DNA of 6,574 nt, taken from contig JAGBGL010000114.1 in assembly GCA_017936025.1 (NCBI GenBank), forward strand, positions 1 to 6,574. Reading direction: 5' to 3'. Every line of letters begins with the position of its first letter. Position 1 is the stretch's first letter. This document shows positions 1 through 4,900 of the stretch, in pieces. This DNA is from Bacillota bacterium (GTDB taxonomy: Bacteria; Bacillota; Clostridia; Peptostreptococcales; Anaerovoracaceae). The position numbers and the translations under genes were made by a program. A model generated the notes under the pieces. The model was not told the DNA's origin, did no database searches, and saw nothing but the letters and a program-made list of their open reading frames with translations.

Positions 1-34
1 ACTTTCATTTATCAAAAGCAATGGTGATTCACAT

Positions 35-40
35 GGAGGT
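35..40 (+). promoter_or_regulatory. Shine-Dalgarno of the HTH gene
   Basis: GGAGGT lies 13 nt before the ATG at 54. It lies downstream of the alternative ATG at 21 and overlaps the one at 33, so it can serve only the start at 54. The spacing is longer than usual, but the large gene downstream also has a long gap (12 nt). Confidence 0.5.
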
Positions 41-53
41 ACAGCAGAGCAGT

Positions 54-1571
54 ATGAAGCAGAAGAACCGGTTCAGCAACCTTTTGGAGCATTTGATGGA
101 GGTTGCAGATATCAAAAATTATATGCTTGCAAAAGAACTTCAGTATGATGTGTCCTATATCAGTAAATGGGTCAGCGGACAAATGCTGCCAAGCTCCAAA
201 ACGGAAACGAGCGTTTTGCAGGGAATCAGCCGCTGTATTGTAAAAGACGGAACAGAAGAAGGCAGACAGACGCTTCTTGAGGATTATCGGGTGCCGAATT
301 ATGAGGATTTGCAGACTGCAATCTACGATAACCTGATGGCAGAATACAACTATGTCAAGGATACGCAGAAGGAGACCGGAAACACGATTGCACCGAAGAC
401 CTCCTATTATCCGAAGCTGAATATGCCGCAGTTTATTGTCAAGATGCAGCATCCCGTGCTGCGCCGTGTCAAGTCGCTGGAAATTATGGCGTTGATTGAC
501 TTAATGGCGATTGAGAGAGAATACCGGCTGCAGATTATCAGCATGGAAAACGGATTCCTATCGGAGGAATTAAATTATCCGGATGTACATTATTCCATGG
601 TTTTGGACCTGAACAGCATGCAGGGAGATTATGTATATGATGTTGTGTTTTTACTCAATATGCTGACAAACCTGACGCATATTGATTTTCATCTGTACGG
701 TTCTTCCCAGGCGCACGGACGAATCATCTTTTGTATTAAAGATGATTTTTCCATTACCGGCATGCTGATGGAAAGTAATCTGTGCCTGTCTGTCACAGCA
801 AGTGAGGAACAGGAAAACTGTGATATCCTGTATCGTTATATTCATTCCATGTGCAGCAGAGAACGTCTTTTATTTTTGCCTGGTACGATGACGGAAATGC
901 TTTTGAAACAGGATTATACCCGTTCTGTACTTGCATCAAATCAACAGCTGATTGTCGGTCATATGACGGAACACAGCCTGACGATAGAGCTGTTTGAAGA
1001 AATTTGTACGCAGCTGATCAAGGAAGAAAAGTACGCAGGTCCGATAACGATAGAAAACCTGCGCTGGTTCCACGCCTTAACGCAGCACAGCTATATGGAA
1101 ATGCCGATAAAAATCATATTTATCGGCGCGGCGCTGTCGGAATTTGCCGTGACGGGAGAACTGGATTTTTATAATATGAAAATCAAATTGACGCCAAAAC
1201 AGCGTCTACAATATATGCAGGAACTGTCCGAACGCATCAAAAAAAACAATATGTCCTGCAAGATGATCAACGGCAGTCTGACGGCAGACTTTTTATATTT
1301 TTCCAACCAGTGGATTTTTCTTTCAGACAATACCTCCTATATGCGTTTGGAAAGCGGTCAGCACACAAACCGTCTTTATATTGTGAATCACATGGACATG
1401 AAAAATATCTTTTATGGCTTTTTTGATGAATTGTGGAATAATAATGAGGAAAAAGTCATATCCGACAAGGAAACGATATTGCAGTATATTGAGCATATTA
1501 TAGGACAAATCCGCATGATTACACTGCTTGACGGGCAAAATACGGAAAGTAATGAAGAAAAAAAGAATTAG
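54..1571 (+). CDS. XRE-family helix-turn-helix protein with large uncharacterised C-terminal region
   Basis: Likely a cytoplasmic DNA-binding protein. Counting from the ATG at 54 it has 505 residues. Residues 5-45 look like a Cro/XRE helix-turn-helix: NRFSNLLEHLMEV, then a turn and AKELQYDVSYISKWVSG, with YISKW as the probable recognition helix and the usual G-x-x-x-P after it. Typical XRE repressors have 65-250 residues, so the remaining roughly 440 residues are an extra region. I recognise no family there and see no signal peptide or membrane helix; it could sense a ligand or form oligomers. Start choice: the frame is open from 21 (also ATG at 33), but only the ATG at 54 has a Shine-Dalgarno, GGAGGT at 35-40 with a long 13-nt gap. 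The annotated start could therefore be 21 or 33, adding 11 or 7 residues. The stop is TAG at 1569-1571. The next gene starts 275 bp downstream on the same strand. That it regulates that gene is only inferred from position. Confidence 0.85.
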   Translation: MKQKNRFSNLLEHLMEVADIKNYMLAKELQYDVSYISKWVSGQMLPSSKTETSVLQGISRCIVKDGTEEGRQTLLEDYRVPNYEDLQTAIYDNLMAEYNYVKDTQKETGNTIAPKTSYYPKLNMPQFIVKMQHPVLRRVKSLEIMALIDLMAIEREYRLQIISMENGFLSEELNYPDVHYSMVLDLNSMQGDYVYDVVFLLNMLTNLTHIDFHLYGSSQAHGRIIFCIKDDFSITGMLMESNLCLSVTASEEQENCDILYRYIHSMCSRERLLFLPGTMTEMLLKQDYTRSVLASNQQLIVGHMTEHSLTIELFEEICTQLIKEEKYAGPITIENLRWFHALTQHSYMEMPIKIIFIGAALSEFAVTGELDFYNMKIKLTPKQRLQYMQELSERIKKNNMSCKMINGSLTADFLYFSNQWIFLSDNTSYMRLESGQHTNRLYIVNHMDMKNIFYGFFDELWNNNEEKVISDKETILQYIEHIIGQIRMITLLDGQNTESNEEKKN

Positions 1572-1602
1572 GAAAAAAATTGTTAAAAACTTTGATTCAC
1601 TA

Positions 1603-1631
1603 TTGACAGGATAAAAGAACCATGATATACT
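1603..1631 (+). promoter_or_regulatory. Strong sigma-A promoter with extended -10
   Basis: The -35 is TTGACA (1603-1608), an exact consensus. A 17-bp spacer follows, then the -10 TATACT (1626-1631), one mismatch from TATAAT. A TG one base upstream of the -10 (1623-1624) makes it an extended -10. The predicted transcription start is near A1638. It lies 32 bp after the stop of the HTH gene and should drive the transglutaminase-like gene alone, independently of any read-through from upstream. Confidence 0.85.
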
Positions 1632-1727
1632 GTTGGTAGATGCTTTCTGTTCAGCCAAAGATGTTTTGTAAAAGCAAACAATGTGAATTGTGCCAAAATT
1701 TGTATAAAGCACTTCCGTACAGCTGGC

Positions 1728-1758
1728 AGGAATCCCATGATACGACATCAGGTTTCCT
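1728..1758 (+). other. Imperfect stem-loop in the leader
   Basis: AGGAA (1728-1732) can pair with TTCCT (1754-1758). Inside it, CC (1735-1736) pairs with GG (1751-1752), and TGAT (1738-1741) with ATCA (1747-1750), around the loop ACGAC. That gives 11 pairs interrupted by a small internal loop and one bulged A. Loop bases CGAC could also pair with GTTG at 1778-1781 in the neighbouring hairpin, using one G-U pair; this is weak. It is not followed by a T tract, so it is not an intrinsic terminator. Confidence 0.3.
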
Positions 1759-1825
1759 AAATGAGACCCGTTTTGCCGTTGGTGTCAAGGCATCTTGTGC
1801 ACATACAAAAACATGTAATGAATTC

Positions 1826-1834
1826 AGGAAAGGA
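1826..1834 (+). promoter_or_regulatory. Shine-Dalgarno of the transglutaminase-like gene
   Basis: AGGAAAGGA ends 12 nt before the ATG at 1847. A TGA at 1835-1837, in the same frame as that ATG, directly follows it, so the coding frame cannot start further upstream. The 12-nt A/T-rich gap is longer than the usual 5-9 nt. Confidence 0.6.
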
Positions 1835-1846
1835 TGAAAATTTTAC

Positions 1847-1930
1847 ATGAAGAAGTCAACAAAGCAGATTTCCAGCCTTTTGTTAGCTTCTGCCATGCTT
1901 CTCGGTATGATTACCACACCGGTATCCGCC
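1847..1930 (+). other. Sec signal peptide of the transglutaminase-like protein
   Basis: Residues 1-28 have a basic start (MKKSTK), a hydrophobic core (LLLASAMLLGMI) and end in VSA, a standard signal peptidase I site, so cleavage is expected after Ala28. There is no cysteine at the cleavage site, so it is not a lipoprotein. The mature start is Lys/Ala/Thr/Glu-rich and probably flexible to about residue 80. Confidence 0.88.
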
Positions 1931-4900
1931 GTGAAAACAGGTGCAGAAACGGCAAAGACCGCTTCTTCTGATGCAGCTGCAAAGCAAAGCAATCGCGGCG
2001 CGGCACCGGACAGCACAGAAGCAAAAGCAGACAAAAAGGCGGAAACGGTTTCCAACAAGGAAACATATGAAAACCAAAGCACAGCGCCGATTGTCTTTAC
2101 GGTGGAAGGCAGCAGTAAACCTATCGTACTCGACGCAAATGCAATCGATCTCGATATCGATCCAAATGCGGTAGAGATTGACGAAAGCGTCACGCTGGAC
2201 ATGGACGATCCGCTGATGCTGGTGGTGGAATCTGAGCTGAAAGAAATCAAAGTTCTTGACGCGGATGGAGAATCGAAACCGCTGACAGAGACGCAGATTC
2301 AAACAATACTGTATATGTTCCAGCAGTATACCGATCAGTGGGCGGCAAATGCCGATGTACTCGGTGTGCAGCTCCCGTTCTTCTTAAGCTATAATGATAA
2401 CGGAGAAGATGGTCTTGGAGTGCTGGGCGAAATGCTGGCGATTGCCAATGTCTCCGTCGCAGATGTCAGAAGCGGCAACTATAGCTATGACGATATTCTC
2501 GGCATGATTCAGAACTTTACCTACGGCGACCGCTATGGCGTAGAATATTACGGCAAGGAAGTGGAAAAGAAGCGCGATGAGGTGCTCGACCTGATTGAAA
2601 AATCCGGCGCACAGACCGAAGCGCAGAAGCTTCTGGTACTTAACGACTGGCTGGCTGAGGTCAGTTCGTTTGATATGCCGTACATCATGAACATGGACAA
2701 AACGCCTGGAGAAGATCCAGGTACCATGATCGCAGAGGATCCGCAGCCGCATGAACATTTTGACGATCTTTACAATGCCATCTATGCGGATTATGAAAAG
2801 CAGCTTGATGCACAGTTCCGCACGCAGATCAGAGATGGTCTGATGGCACAGCTGAAGCAGCAGTTCTATGAAGGCGCGATTGAAAACGGCTATCGCCAGG
2901 GCGTATACAAGAATGTCTATAATCAGGTATACAATGAAGTATATGCCTCTATTTTCGATGAAAAAGCTGCATACAACAAGCTTGCGCAGCCCATTTACGA
3001 CGAAGCTTATGATGCTGCAAAAAAAGACGCCTGGGATAAAGCATATGCAGATGCAGTGACCGCGTATCCGAACTCTGAAGAAGGTAAGGATGTTTACAAC
3101 GAAGCTTATGAGGCTGCGTTTGAAGAATACCTTACAACGGAGGAAGGAAAGGCATATTACGAAAAGGCCATTGCGGACGCAGTGGCTGCATATAAGGCAT
3201 CTGACGAAGGCAAGGATTTCTTAGCGGAGGCAAAGGAAGAAGCAGCTAAGGAATATGACAGCCTGCATCCGACAGAGCCTGAAAAGCCGGATCCCGATGA
3301 GCCCTCAGAAGAATCCAAAGAAGAATCTTCAGAAGAATCTTCGGAAGAATCTAAAGAAGAATCCTCAGAAGAATCTTCTGTACCGGAAGAATCGTCTTCT
3401 GAAAAAGAGTCCGAGCCTGAGGTAAAAGAAACAGAAAATGTGAATCCTCTTGTTGTCATAGAGGAAGAGCCTGCTCCTGCACCTGTTGCAGACGACGGCG
3501 AACCGGAAGCACCGGAAGAGACAAAAGAAGAGTATGTAAACAGAGTCGCAAATCAGAAGCTTGAGGCAGAGGCACAGAAAGTTGCAGAGGCTGCCGTTGC
3601 AGAAGATGTGAGAGCAAAGAAGGATGCCTATGCGACAGAGAAAGCACAAGCTGCTGTAGCGGATACGACTGATACATATGCACAGGCAAAGGCAAACGCA
3701 TTTGTCGAAACCGATGAGGAAAAGGCAAAGTACGAAGAAGCTGCAAACGCTGCTGTAGCAGAAAAAGAGGAAGAACTCCGTGCATCTATTGCAGACACAG
3801 AAGAAGCGAAGGCTGCAAAGGCACAGGCTGAAGCACAGGCAGAGAAAACAGCAAATGAACAGGCAGATGCTGCAACAGAGCAGTTTATGACAGAAAACGC
3901 CGATGCGATTAAGGAAGACCCCAGAGGCTTTATCGTAGCAAGTTGGGGTGAAGATGCTGCTGCCCAGATCGACGCACAGCTGGAGGCATTCCTTGCAGAT
4001 GCAGAGGAAAACGGTATTGAAGTTGACCCTGATAATGCTCCCGGCTACAAGATGACCATTGACCAGATTGTCGAGCAGCAGATGGATCAGCCGCTGGAAG
4101 CTCTCCAGGGCATGACGCCAAACGAAGCAGTTCCCGTATATGCGGATCAGGCTGCAAACGGAATGGCAAACGGTGTTCTTGGTTATTGGGAAGGCTCCCA
4201 GTTTGGCGCATTGGCAGGCAGCGGCAATGCTGTATGCCTTGGTTACGCAAAGGCATTTGCTTATCTGGTACAGTGCATGCACCCCGAGATTTACGGTGTC
4301 AACGGCGCTGGCACCGATATGAGCGTTGCTGCAAACTGGAAGAAGTCTGCTGATCTTTATGTTACAGACGAAAACGGCGTGATTGATATTAACCAGAACT
4401 ACATTGTTGACCTTGTGCGTATCACCTACGATGCATCCGTTTCGATGTTTGGAGAAACGCAGGACAATTTTGATTCTGATCACTTCTGGAATGCAATCAA
4501 GGTGGACGGAGCATGGTACTACATTGATACATGTTATACCGATATCTATTCAGAGGTTATGATTCGTGACCGTGTAGAAACCGACGGCAACATGAACCAT
4601 TTGTACTTTTTGTTCAGCCACACCGCAGCGGTCGATATGTATGAAGACAACTACAAGGAAATCAAGACCTTGTATGAACAGGCTGCTACCAATACCGATT
4701 ATGAAGACTCCTGGATGGCACGTATCAAGAGCAATGTCTTCTCTGATGGTGAGTACTTCTATTACATCTATGATTCTTCTGACTATTTACAGATGATCAA
4801 AGATCAGAAGATGAACAATGATATTTCCTACAAGATGGTGCGTCATAAGATTACAAAGACTGACGCTGGCACCAATGGCGACAACGATTATGAAGCGTTG

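Larger units (their letters stand above)
1638..1846 (+). promoter_or_regulatory. Long 5' leader (about 209 nt) of the transglutaminase-like gene, possible cis-regulatory RNA
   Basis: Between the predicted transcription start and the ATG at 1847 lie about 209 nt, far more than translation needs. Local pairings seen by eye are: a weak hairpin near 1662-1681 (TGTTTTG against CAAACA, one bulge); a longer imperfect stem-loop at 1728-1758; a stem with GACCC (1765-1769) against GGTGTC (1781-1786); and a possible closing helix TGTGC (1689-1693) with GCACA (1799-1803). I do not recognise the consensus of c-di-GMP, TPP, SAM, purine, cobalamin, glycine or lysine riboswitches. There is no hairpin followed by a T-run, so any control would more likely act on translation or RNA stability. 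A 65-codon open frame (1640-1837) crosses the leader, but it has no ribosome site and is not called as a gene. Confidence 0.4.

Noticed and set aside
1572..1637. Possible intrinsic terminator after the HTH gene
   Set aside because: The region is A/T-rich but has no GC stem followed by a T tract. Read-through into the downstream leader cannot be excluded.
1638..1846. Known riboswitch in the leader (c-di-GMP, TPP, SAM, purine, cobalamin, glycine, lysine)
   Set aside because: None of their conserved core strings could be found by eye. Only generic hairpins are visible.
1843..2302. Overlapping minus-strand frames of 135 and 139 codons opposite the signal peptide region
   Set aside because: They lie opposite the well-supported start of the large gene and have no domain of their own.
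3157..3459. Minus-strand frame with a Ser/Asp/Glu repeat (SSEDSS type)
   Set aside because: It is the reverse complement of the plus-strand 12-bp repeats. The plus-strand frame is continuous through the region and belongs to the large gene.
3365..4483. Minus-strand open frame of 372 codons with Cys/Leu/Phe runs
   Set aside because: It is a complement shadow of the Ala/Glu-rich helical block and the start of the catalytic core. The Cys/Leu runs arise from reversed GCA and AAG/GAA codons.
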